Shown here: one piece after another, positions 1 to 6,296 of the stretch
How positions within the stretch are numbered: position 1 is the stretch's first letter
Layout of the letters: each line of letters starts with the position of its first letter
Source: Lachnospiraceae bacterium
Lineage (GTDB): Bacteria; Bacillota; Clostridia; Lachnospirales; Lachnospiraceae
Direction: 5' to 3'
DNA length: 6,296 nucleotides
Assembly (NCBI GenBank): GCA_900772675.1
Contig: CAAGRM010000081.1
Coordinates: forward strand, 1 to 6,296
The notes under the pieces: model-generated
What the model was told of the DNA's origin: nothing
Seen by the model: only the letters and a program-made list of their open reading frames with translations
The model's database searches: none
Made by a program: the position numbers and the translations under genes

Positions 1-2
1 GT

Positions 3-1004
3 GGTCTGGCAAGCTTTCTGACCTTCAACAAGAGTTTTAACATGCCGATCAACCAGGTCAGCCAGCAGCTGAACGCAATCGTTATGGCGCTTGCAGGAGC
101 GGAACGTATTTTCCGCCTGATGGATGAAGAGCCAGAGCTGGACGAAGGATATGTAGCGCTTGTCAATGCGAAGGAAGAAAATGGAAAACTTACCGAGACG
201 AAAGAGCGTACCGGAAAATGGGCATGGAAGCATACGCACCAGGCAGATGGATCTGTGGATTACCGCGAGCTGCAGGGCCGTGTGGTATTCGAACATGTTG
301 ATTTCGGCTACAACCCGGATAAAATTGTTTTGCACGATGTATCGCTGTTTGCAGAGCCGGGTCAGAAGATCGCGTTTGTCGGTTCTACCGGAGCCGGAAA
401 GACAACCATTACCAATCTGATCAACCGCTTCTATGATATTCAGAAAGGTAAGATCCGTTACGATGAGATCAACATTGGAAAGATCAAAAAAGATGACCTG
501 AGAAGATCGCTTGGCATTGTTTTGCAGGATACACATCTGTTTACGGGAACGGTAAGAGAAAATATTGCCTTCGGAAAGCTCGATGCGACGGAGGATGAGG
601 TTGTAGCAGCAGCAAAACTGGCGAATGCGCACGGATTCATTATGCGTCTGCCGCAGGGCTATGACACGATGCTGACCGGAGATGGTGCAAATCTGTCCCA
701 GGGTCAGAGACAGCTTCTTGCGATTGCGCGTGCAGCCATTGCGGATCCGCCGGTACTGATTCTCGATGAGGCGACAAGCTCCATCGATACCCGTACCGAG
801 CGCATTGTTCAGGATGGTATGGATAAGCTGATGAGCGGGAGAACAACCTTTGTTATCGCACATCGTCTGTCTACCGTACGAAACGCCGATTGTATCATGG
901 TTCTTGAGCAGGGACAAATTATTGAGCGCGGTACCCATGATCAGCTGCTGGACCCGAAAGGAAAATATTACCAGCTGTATACCGGAAATCAGGTTTCCGC
1001 ATAG
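3..1004 (+). CDS. ABC exporter subunit (multidrug/lipid-type, heterodimer class), C-terminal part; 5' end outside window
   Basis: This is the C-terminal part of a fused membrane-plus-ATPase ABC exporter half-transporter. The frame is open to the left edge: codons before the Met at nt 42 read GLASFLTFNKSFN, the usual last cytoplasmic part of an exporter membrane domain, so that Met is internal and the true start lies upstream. Numbering from that Met, a linker at about 35-80 contains TGKWAWKH, typical of Firmicutes exporter pairs. The ATPase domain follows: A-loop Tyr90, Walker A GSTGAGKT (114-121), Q-loop Gln162, signature LSQGQ (218-222), Walker B LILDEATSSID with Asp242 and catalytic Glu243, and H-loop His274. 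Keeping the Glu while carrying Gln in the signature matches the TM288/LmrD-like member of a heterodimer, so a partner with a degenerate Walker B is expected just upstream (inference). The ATPase should lie on the cytoplasmic side of the membrane. The substrate cannot be told from this part. A terminator follows the stop by 22 nt, so this is the last gene of its unit. Confidence 0.95.
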   Translation, partial: GLASFLTFNKSFNMPINQVSQQLNAIVMALAGAERIFRLMDEEPELDEGYVALVNAKEENGKLTETKERTGKWAWKHTHQADGSVDYRELQGRVVFEHVDFGYNPDKIVLHDVSLFAEPGQKIAFVGSTGAGKTTITNLINRFYDIQKGKIRYDEINIGKIKKDDLRRSLGIVLQDTHLFTGTVRENIAFGKLDATEDEVVAAAKLANAHGFIMRLPQGYDTMLTGDGANLSQGQRQLLAIARAAIADPPVLILDEATSSIDTRTERIVQDGMDKLMSGRTTFVIAHRLSTVRNADCIMVLEQGQIIERGTHDQLLDPKGKYYQLYTGNQVSA

Positions 1005-1026
1005 CAGAAAAAACGGAAAAAGTAAG

Positions 1027-1071
1027 TCCCGCACGACAGAAAATAAAAATCTGTCTGTGCGGGATTTTTTT
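1027..1071 (+). terminator. Rho-independent terminator of the ABC exporter unit
   Basis: The left arm TCCCGCACGACAGA (1027-1040) pairs with the right arm TCTGTCTGTGCGGGA (1050-1064), giving a 14-bp stem with one bulged base in the right arm and a 9-nt A-rich loop. Seven T follow directly (1065-1071). It lies 22 nt after the exporter stop codon. The 5' flank is A-rich, so weak activity in the other direction is possible, but no opposing gene needs it. Confidence 0.93.
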
Positions 1072-1094
1072 GCGAAGCAGCGGCTGGTTTTATG

Positions 1095-1147
1095 TGCGAG
1101 TAGCGAAGCGGATTGCGAATATCCGCTTCGAAATGATGATTGCGAGT
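1095..1147. repeat. Small palindromic element with TGCGA heptamers
   Basis: A perfect 10-bp inverted repeat (CGAAGCGGAT at 1104-1113, ATCCGCTTCG at 1121-1130) encloses a 7-nt loop, TGCGAAT. The same heptamer, as TGCGAGT, flanks the hairpin on both sides (1095-1101 and 1141-1147), and a further TGCGAAG begins at 1071 just after the terminator T-run. The hairpin has no T-run after it, so it is not a terminator. It ends 47 nt before the -35 box of the next gene. The layout resembles a short interspersed palindromic (REP-like) element. That is inference, since only one copy lies in this window. A protein-binding or mRNA-processing site is the alternative. Confidence 0.5.
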
Positions 1148-1177
1148 GATACAGTAAGTTCCCACAGGTTTTGGGTC

Positions 1178-1206
1178 TTGAAAAAGACAGCGGGATTTTA
1201 TAAAAT
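1178..1206 (+). promoter_or_regulatory. Sigma-A-type promoter for the M18 aminopeptidase
   Basis: The -35 box TTGAAA (1178-1183) and -10 box TAAAAT (1201-1206) are separated by 17 nt, and each matches consensus at five of six bases. TATAAA at 1199-1204 is an overlapping alternative -10 with a 15-nt spacer. Transcription would start near 1213, leaving a leader of about 30 nt that has room for the ribosome binding site but not for a riboswitch. A terminator lies upstream, so the gene needs its own promoter. Confidence 0.65.
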
Positions 1207-1230
1207 AGAAGAAGCGTTTGAATATATGGA

Positions 1231-1236
1231 AAGGAG
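1231..1236 (+). promoter_or_regulatory. Ribosome binding site that fixes the aminopeptidase start
   Basis: AAGGAG lies 7 nt before the ATG at 1244. The reading frame is open further upstream, back to nt 1070, but that extension runs through the terminator T-run, the palindrome and the promoter and has no such site. The ATG at 1244 is therefore the start. Confidence 0.88.
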
Positions 1237-1243
1237 AAAAACT

Positions 1244-2554
1244 ATGGAATACCTGAATACAGCGCAGGAGCTGCTCGATTTTATCATGCGGTGCAAAAGC
1301 CCGTTTCATGTGGTAAAAGAAGCCGGCGATCTGCTGAACGAAAATGGATATACAAAACTGGAGGAGACAAAAGAATGGAGTCTCGTTCCGGGCGGAAAAT
1401 ATTATGTGACGAGAAATGAATCCTCGGTGATTGCGTTCCAGATCCCGGAGAGCGCATTTTCCAGCTACCAGATCATCGCAAGCCACAGCGACTGTCCGAC
1501 GTTTAAAGTAAAGGGAGAGGACCCATTCGTGACGGATGGTCATTACACCCGCTTGAACGTGGAGGGCTACGGCGGAATGATCCGTTCCCCATGGTTTGAC
1601 CGTCCGCTTTCCCTGGCGGGCCGCATGGTGGTACGTGACGGAAACAGCGTGAAATCCGTGCTGGTTGATGCCGGACGAGATCTGGTGACGATCCCGAATC
1701 TGCCGATTCATCTGAATCGTGACATCAACAACGGAATCAAATACAGTGTGCAGACCGACATGCTCCCGATTCTCGGTGATGAGACAGCGAAAGATCATTT
1801 TTACGAGCTGTTTCTGCCGGATACCGCAAAAGAGGATATTCTCTCCATGGAGCTTTATCTGTATAACCGAGTGGAAGGATCCATCTGGGGTGCCAGCAGG
1901 GAGTTTTTATCCAGTGGGCGTCTGGATGACCTGCAGAGCGCGTTTGGCTCCTTAAAGGGCTTTCTTGCCGCAAAGGCAACAGGCCAGGTCAATGTCTGCG
2001 CAATCTTTGACAATGAGGAGGTAGGAAGCCTCACAAAGCAGGGTGCGGATTCTTCGTTCCTGACAGAGACACTGCAGCATATCAATGCAGCCTGTGGAAA
2101 AGACACGATTGCATATCACAGAGATCTTGCGGGAAGCTTCCTTGTTTCTGCTGACAATGCACATGCCTTCCACCCGGCACATGCGGAGAAATACGATCCG
2201 AAGAGCCGCGTATACATGAATGGGGGCGTTGTCATTAAACAGAGCGCAAACCAGAAATATACAACGGATGCCGTTTCCGAGGCAGTAACAAAGATGCTCT
2301 GTGAGAAGGCCGGCGTACCGTGCCAGGTATTCGCAAACCATGCGGATATCCCGGGAGGAAGCACACTCGGTGCTATCCTGAACTCTCTCGTTTCTGTGAC
2401 GAGCGTGGACATCGGAATGGCGCAGCTTGCAATGCATTCTCCGTATGAGACGGCGGGCGCAAAGGATACCGCTTATCTGGTACAGTTTGCAAAGACCTTC
2501 TTTGAGACGACACTGGTACGGAATGAGCATGGATTTTCTCTGGAAGAGAAATAA
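1244..2554 (+). CDS. apeB: M18 family zinc aminopeptidase (ApeB / aspartyl aminopeptidase-like)
   Basis: This is a complete 436-residue protein, the normal length for bacterial M18 enzymes. The family are cytosolic di-zinc exopeptidases that remove N-terminal residues from peptides, often acidic or neutral ones, and usually form a 12-subunit tetrahedral shell. No signal peptide or membrane segment is seen, in line with a role in peptide turnover. All expected active-site positions are present: His81 and Asp83 in SHSDCPTFK, bridging Asp228 in SGRLDDL, catalytic Glu258 and metal ligand Glu259 in FDNEEVGS, Asp304 in SADNAHAFHP, and His398 in QLAMHS near the C-terminus. The conserved HADIPGGSTLG segment (366-376) lies before the last ligand. 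Residue roles are assigned by analogy with characterised M18 enzymes. The start at 1244 is set by AAGGAG 7 nt upstream. It is monocistronic, with its own promoter and a terminator shared with the convergent transporter gene. Substrate preference cannot be read from the sequence, and apeB is a family-level name. Confidence 0.96.
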   Translation: MEYLNTAQELLDFIMRCKSPFHVVKEAGDLLNENGYTKLEETKEWSLVPGGKYYVTRNESSVIAFQIPESAFSSYQIIASHSDCPTFKVKGEDPFVTDGHYTRLNVEGYGGMIRSPWFDRPLSLAGRMVVRDGNSVKSVLVDAGRDLVTIPNLPIHLNRDINNGIKYSVQTDMLPILGDETAKDHFYELFLPDTAKEDILSMELYLYNRVEGSIWGASREFLSSGRLDDLQSAFGSLKGFLAAKATGQVNVCAIFDNEEVGSLTKQGADSSFLTETLQHINAACGKDTIAYHRDLAGSFLVSADNAHAFHPAHAEKYDPKSRVYMNGGVVIKQSANQKYTTDAVSEAVTKMLCEKAGVPCQVFANHADIPGGSTLGAILNSLVSVTSVDIGMAQLAMHSPYETAGAKDTAYLVQFAKTFFETTLVRNEHGFSLEEK

Positions 2555-2646
2555 CGGACAAAATATACCGCAAACTGGAACTTGCAGCTTGCGAAAAGCC
2601 CTTTTCAGACACGCTCTGGAGGTCTGATCTTCTTACTGAAAAAGAT

Positions 2647-2696
2647 AAAAAAATGCCCCGGCATGGCTTTAAAAAAAGTCTCTGCCGGGGCATTTT
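2647..2696. terminator. Shared bidirectional terminator between convergent genes
   Basis: A perfect 14-bp stem pairs 2650-2663 (AAAATGCCCCGGCA) with 2683-2696 (TGCCGGGGCATTTT). The apical part can pair further (GGCTTT 2665-2670 with AAAGTC 2675-2680, one G-T pair). Read on the - strand, the GC stem is followed by a run of seven T and then another T-rich stretch, so it is strong for the large transporter, whose stop codon is only 6 nt away. Read on the + strand, the stem ends in four T, so it is weaker but usable for the aminopeptidase. The remaining spacer (2555-2646) holds nothing else I can support. Confidence 0.9.
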
Positions 2697-2702
2697 ATCG
2701 GG

Positions 2703-5700
2703 TTATTCGGTTCGAAGCGCCGTAACCGGATCACTCTTTGCTGCTTTTTTTGATGGAATCAGACCGCCGATCAGCGTTAAGACAACACTGAGTGCAATCA
2801 GAATAAGCGCCGGAGCAAGCGGAAGAGAAGCGCTGACCTTCGTTGTATCCGCAAGGTGGTGGATCAGCAGGTTGCCGGGGATCAAAAGAAGGAGCGAAAG
2901 CCCAATGCCGATCAGGCCGGCACAGAGTCCGATAATGAAGGTTTCGGCATTGAAAACCTGTGAAATATTCCGTTTTGAAGCACCGATGGCACGCAGAATA
3001 CCAATTTCTTTTTTGCGCTCGAGTACGCTGATATACGTGATGACACCGATCATGATGGAAGAGACAATGAGAGAAATACCGACAAATGCAATCAGGACGT
3101 AGCTGATGATGTTGACAATATCGGTAACAGATGACATCAGTGTACCGACAACATCGGTGTACGAAATCACCTGTTCGTTGTTTCCTTCTTTTTCCATTCT
3201 GGCATTGTAATCATCGAGAATCGATACCACATGTTCCTTGCAGTCAAAATTTTTCGGGTAAATGCTGATCGAAGAGGGCTCGTCAAAATCAGCATATCCA
3301 AGTTTCTGCAAATTCCCTTCATATGTGGAAGAACCGGTGGAACCAAGAGAGGCAAAAAGCTCTTTCATATCATCTTCGGTCATATTCATCTGGAATGCGC
3401 CGGCAAACGCATCTGCATCGATTTTCATGGTATTGCCCAGGGAGGACTGCAGTGTGTTGCCGATCTGTACCATCGCTTTTTCCATTTCCGACTGGATCGC
3501 ACCTGCCATCTGTGTCATCAGCTGCTCCATTGCCGATGTGATCTGTATCTGCAGAGCAGAGGCAAGAGAAGCAGAGTAGGTTCCCATGGCGCTTGCCATA
3601 TAATCTGTGAGTGCGGAGGAAACCTGAGAATTCAGACGATCGAGATCAACGATTTTTGGAATTCCGTTATTTAGCCGCTGCTGACCGTCAGACGTGTTCA
3701 GGTACGCGATAAAGTGCTGGCCCATCTTGGTCGGATCCGGCAGACTATTTGCTTTCACATAGGTAAGATAGCCGTTTGAGAGTTCCATTGCCAGCGCGGT
3801 GAGCTGGTCGGAGGTGATGGTAATGTTGCCGTTGTTCCGCATGACCTCGGAAATCCAGTCGTTGATGATCTGGACGGCTTCTTCGGTCTGCAGATATTCT
3901 GCGAGATACGTGTTAAACTGCTCCGGGTCAGTATAGCCCATCTTGAGCAGATATGCCTGGTAACCCGTAAAAATCCGCTGAATCAGCTCCTGGATCTGTT
4001 CCTGCGTGATAGAAAGACCGCCGCTCTCTTCGATGATTTTCCGGATGTGTCGGGTCAGGATTTCCTGTGCCTCACCGGAGTTCAGGTAGGAGACGAAATC
4101 TTCCTGCAGATGCGAATAATCTGCCTCCGGGTGATCGGAAGCGTAATCCTGATAGCCTTCCATCAGGCTTGCGGCAAGCTCCTGCATGCCGTCTTCGCTC
4201 ACATCAAGGGTGATACCCGATAAAAGCTGACCGAGATCCATCTGTGGCAGTCCATCGAAATCAAGAGAAATCTGACTGAGGTCAATTGCACCGGCAAGAT
4301 CCATGCTGTTTCCGGCATTTGCAAATGCACTGGAAAAATCGAGGTTCATGGAATCACCGGAAAAGGCATCGGAGAGTGCAGAGTCATCAAACTGGAACGC
4401 ATTCTTCAGTTTGTCCTCATCGACAGTGATAAAGGAGTCCATATCAAGGCTGTTGTTGTCCGTGGTACCGAATGCCTGGTTTGTGAAAACATCAAGAGAG
4501 GGACTCGCTATTTGCTGTTTAACGATTTCTGACTTTTTTGCCTCATCCACAACGTGGCGGGTCAGCGAAGCCGGATAATTAATGCCGGCGGAGAGTGCCG
4601 ATGCCGCGGAATCAGGAGACGGCTGTACGATACCGGTGAGGGTGAGTTTTTCGCCGCTGGCAACGAGTTTTTTCATATATTCTTCGTTGTCGCTCTTGTT
4701 CTTCCAGATTTTGTACTGGCTGTCGTACTCATAGCAGTCGGCGCTGTTCACGAGACGGAATGTGGTTCCGAGGATATCATCGTAGGAATATGACCCGATC
4801 GAGGACGGTGTCTCAACCGTTTCTTCATTTAGAAATTGGCGGACCATCTCGTCGAGTTCAAGCGAATCTCGCAGGCCTAACGTATAGAGCAGGAAATCGC
4901 TCATTTTACCATCGGAGGTCAGAACGAGGACGCACTCGTTATAATTTTCCGGCCAGTGTCCGGCTTTTAGGTCGTACTGGTCCTCGTACAGGGAAGCAGT
5001 GTCCGGCATCTCATAGAAGACATTGGTGCTCATCATGGATGACATGATGCTGTTGGAGCTTGCGCCAAGGCCGAGTGACCGGAACGACTGATCCGGATGT
5101 ACCTGACGGACGGAGTCGCCGTCTTCGCGGTAAATCTGCGGCGTAACGGAGTAGGAATATTCAATTGCGTTCGTGTAGTCGGAAATGCCGTCTGCGCCGC
5201 CATTGAGATATTTTTTCAGGGAGGCCAGATCATTGGAATTCATGGTGGAAAACATATTGGTTATGACTTGCTGGATTTCTACCTGATTTTTTTTACCCTT
5301 TTCTTTCGAGTTTTTACTGTTGGCCGGCGTGCCGACCATCATTGATGAGAGGTCGAAGCCGGTGCTTTGAATCTGGAGCGGGTACTCAGAGAGCGTTTCC
5401 TCTTCCATATTTTGAATATATTCGTTGACGCCGGAAGAGAGAGCCAGAATCAGCGCGATACCGATGATGCCAATGGAGCCTGCAAATGAGGTGAGCAGGG
5501 TACGTGCTTTTTTTGTGCGCAGGTTGTTGAAGCTTAAAGAGAGTGCTGTCAGGAATGACATCGATGATTTTCCCATGTTTTTGTGCTTCGGCGGAAGCAG
5601 TGTTTCGGAGTCTGGTTCAAACGGGTTTGTGTCGGAGCAGATCATACCGTCGCGCAGAGTGACGATGCGGTTCGCATAGAGCTCGGCGAGTTCCGGGTTG

Positions 5701-6293
5701 TGCGTAACCATGACAACGAGGCGTTCTTTGGCAACTTCCTGCAAAAGATCCATAACCTGAATACTGGTGTCGGAGTCGAGTGCGCCGGTCGGCTCATCTG
5801 CGAGCAGAATTTCAGGATCGTTTACAAGTGCACGAGCGATGGCAACACGCTGCATCTGGCCGCCGGACATCTGACTCGGTCGTTTGTGGAGCTGTTTGCC
5901 AAGGCCGACCTTTTCGAGTGCCGCAATGGCTTTCTTTCTTCGCACTTCCTTGGATACGCCGGAGATGGTAAGTGCCAGTTCCACATTTGCAAGAACTGTC
6001 TGGTGCGGAATCAGGTTGTAGCTCTGAAAGACGAAACCGATCGTGTGATTCCGATAGGAATCCCAGTCGCGGTCTTTATATTTTTTTGTGGAAATGCCAT
6101 TGATGATCAGGTCGCCGCTGTCGTAACGGTCAAGGCCTCCGATGATATTCAGAAGTGTTGTTTTTCCGGAACCGCTCGGTCCTAAAATGGCGACAAACTC
6201 ATTGTCGCGCAAATTCAGGGACACATCATCAAGCGCTTTCTGTACCAGAGTTCCGGTGCGGTATTCTTTTTTGATATGCTGAATCTGTAGCAT
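2703..6293 (-). CDS. Fused ABC transporter: MacB/FtsX-class ATPase-permease with a giant extracellular domain
   Basis: This 1196-residue protein has the MacB domain order on a much larger scale. The N-terminal ATPase (about 1-222) is of the MacB/LolD/FtsE type: Walker A GPSGSGKT (38-45), Q-loop Gln90, signature MSGGQ (142-146), Walker B ILLADEPTGALD with Asp166 and Glu167, and H-loop His198. TM1 is about 265-288. TM2 (about 1060-1088), TM3 (about 1117-1140) and TM4 (about 1158-1180) form the FtsX core, with the coupling motif ERKKEIGILRAIGASKRNI at 1092-1110 and the usual ending DPVTALR. Between TM1 and TM2 lie about 770 extracellular residues. MacB-like porter sequence is seen at about 370-605 and again at about 995-1035. 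Between these is an insertion with three 64-residue repeats (696-887) and an Ala/Met-rich helical stretch (889-957). The family are mechanotransmission machines rather than classical pumps, and probably dimerise. The substrate is unknown. The ATG at 6293 fits the usual N-terminus of such ATPases, but its ribosome binding site and promoter lie outside the window. Confidence 0.95.
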   Translation of the reverse strand: MLQIQHIKKEYRTGTLVQKALDDVSLNLRDNEFVAILGPSGSGKTTLLNIIGGLDRYDSGDLIINGISTKKYKDRDWDSYRNHTIGFVFQSYNLIPHQTVLANVELALTISGVSKEVRRKKAIAALEKVGLGKQLHKRPSQMSGGQMQRVAIARALVNDPEILLADEPTGALDSDTSIQVMDLLQEVAKERLVVMVTHNPELAELYANRIVTLRDGMICSDTNPFEPDSETLLPPKHKNMGKSSMSFLTALSLSFNNLRTKKARTLLTSFAGSIGIIGIALILALSSGVNEYIQNMEEETLSEYPLQIQSTGFDLSSMMVGTPANSKNSKEKGKKNQVEIQQVITNMFSTMNSNDLASLKKYLNGGADGISDYTNAIEYSYSVTPQIYREDGDSVRQVHPDQSFRSLGLGASSNSIMSSMMSTNVFYEMPDTASLYEDQYDLKAGHWPENYNECVLVLTSDGKMSDFLLYTLGLRDSLELDEMVRQFLNEETVETPSSIGSYSYDDILGTTFRLVNSADCYEYDSQYKIWKNKSDNEEYMKKLVASGEKLTLTGIVQPSPDSAASALSAGINYPASLTRHVVDEAKKSEIVKQQIASPSLDVFTNQAFGTTDNNSLDMDSFITVDEDKLKNAFQFDDSALSDAFSGDSMNLDFSSAFANAGNSMDLAGAIDLSQISLDFDGLPQMDLGQLLSGITLDVSEDGMQELAASLMEGYQDYASDHPEADYSHLQEDFVSYLNSGEAQEILTRHIRKIIEESGGLSITQEQIQELIQRIFTGYQAYLLKMGYTDPEQFNTYLAEYLQTEEAVQIINDWISEVMRNNGNITITSDQLTALAMELSNGYLTYVKANSLPDPTKMGQHFIAYLNTSDGQQRLNNGIPKIVDLDRLNSQVSSALTDYMASAMGTYSASLASALQIQITSAMEQLMTQMAGAIQSEMEKAMVQIGNTLQSSLGNTMKIDADAFAGAFQMNMTEDDMKELFASLGSTGSSTYEGNLQKLGYADFDEPSSISIYPKNFDCKEHVVSILDDYNARMEKEGNNEQVISYTDVVGTLMSSVTDIVNIISYVLIAFVGISLIVSSIMIGVITYISVLERKKEIGILRAIGASKRNISQVFNAETFIIGLCAGLIGIGLSLLLLIPGNLLIHHLADTTKVSASLPLAPALILIALSVVLTLIGGLIPSKKAAKSDPVTALRTE
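3633..4208 (-). repeat. Three tandem 64-residue repeats encoded in the extracellular domain of the large ABC transporter
   Basis: Residues 696-759, 760-823 and 824-887 align without gaps at an exact 64-residue (192-bp) period. The GY pair falls at 713/714, 777/778 and 841/842, and the YL pair at 736/737, 800/801 and 864/865. Each unit begins with a strand-like segment and a helix cap (LDVSEDGM, LSITQEQI, ITITSDQL). An amphipathic helix ending in GYxxY follows, then a loop, often with DP, then a second helix around F/YxxYLxT/S. The unit boundary is my choice. The copies are clearly diverged, so the duplication is old and not a recent DNA tandem repeat. I do not recognise the repeat as a named domain. 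Confidence 0.85.
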
Positions 6294-6296
6294 GAA

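Noticed and set aside
850..1149. 99-codon open frame on the + strand overlapping the exporter end
   Set aside because: It is out of frame with a certain gene, runs through the terminator hairpin and ends in the palindromic element.
1070..1243. In-frame N-terminal extension of the aminopeptidase (58 more residues)
   Set aside because: It runs through the terminator T-run, the palindrome and the promoter, has no ribosome binding site, and is not part of the M18 family. The ATG at 1244 has AAGGAG at 7 nt.
1207..1243. Riboswitch or T-box leader upstream of the aminopeptidase
   Set aside because: The predicted leader is only about 30 nt and has no T-box or aptamer-like pairing.
989..1798. 269-codon open frame on the - strand
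   Set aside because: It is antisense to the aminopeptidase and crosses the terminator. Its composition (many Cys, His, Phe, Arg) is that of a shadow frame and matches no family I recognise.
1952..2530. 192-codon open frame on the - strand
   Set aside because: It lies fully antisense to the conserved active-site half of the aminopeptidase, with Cys/Arg-rich shadow composition.
2605..2627. 6-bp inverted repeat TCAGAC/GTCTGA in the convergent spacer
   Set aside because: The stem is short, the loop is 11 nt and no T-run follows. The 14-bp hairpin just downstream already explains termination.
5583..6185. 200-codon open frame on the + strand
   Set aside because: It is antisense to the ATPase domain of the large transporter, whose Walker, signature and H-loop motifs prove the - strand frame is the coding one.
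1..6296. CRISPR array, tRNA/rRNA, insertion sequence or prophage
   Set aside because: There are no regular direct DNA repeats with spacers, no structural RNA patterns, and no transposase or integrase reading frames. The only regular repeats are the diverged protein-level units in the transporter.

Overview
The window looks like chromosomal DNA of a gut-type Clostridia, most likely Lachnospiraceae. This is inferred from moderate GC, AAGGAG-type ribosome binding sites, strong hairpin-plus-T-tract terminators, and the protein families present: a heterodimer-type ABC exporter half with the TGxWAWKH linker, an ApeB-like M18 aminopeptidase, and a very long NBD-permease fusion of the MacB/FtsX class. 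No phage, transposon, CRISPR, tRNA or rRNA sequence was seen. Genus cannot be fixed by eye.

Layout. (1) nt 3-1004, + strand: the C-terminal end of an ABC exporter subunit (end of the membrane domain plus a complete nucleotide-binding domain), cut by the left window edge and closed by a strong terminator at 1027-1071. (2) nt 1072-1243: a 172-nt spacer with a perfect 10-bp hairpin surrounded by repeated TGCGA heptamers (a possible small interspersed palindromic element), then a good sigma-A-type promoter and a Shine-Dalgarno sequence. (3) nt 1244-2554, + strand: a complete M18 zinc aminopeptidase with all expected metal ligands. (4) nt 2555-2702: a convergent intergenic region with one shared bidirectional hairpin terminator. 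(5) nt 2703-6293, - strand: a 1196-residue fused ABC transporter (N-terminal ATPase, one TM helix, about 770 extracellular residues, then three TM helices with an FtsX-type core). It fills the rest of the window and starts 3 nt inside the right edge.

The three genes are separate transcription units and nothing here ties them into one pathway. The exporter half probably works with a partner encoded to the left. The aminopeptidase is a cytosolic peptide-recycling enzyme with its own promoter. The large transporter is convergent to both.

The most notable feature is inside the large transporter. Its MacB-like extracellular domain is split by an insertion of roughly 390 residues. The insertion contains three tandem repeats with an exact 64-residue period, followed by an Ala/Met-rich helical stretch, and it is bracketed by two similar D-x-D...AFQ motifs. 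This looks like a helical stalk or arm of unknown function. The rest of the window is ordinary.
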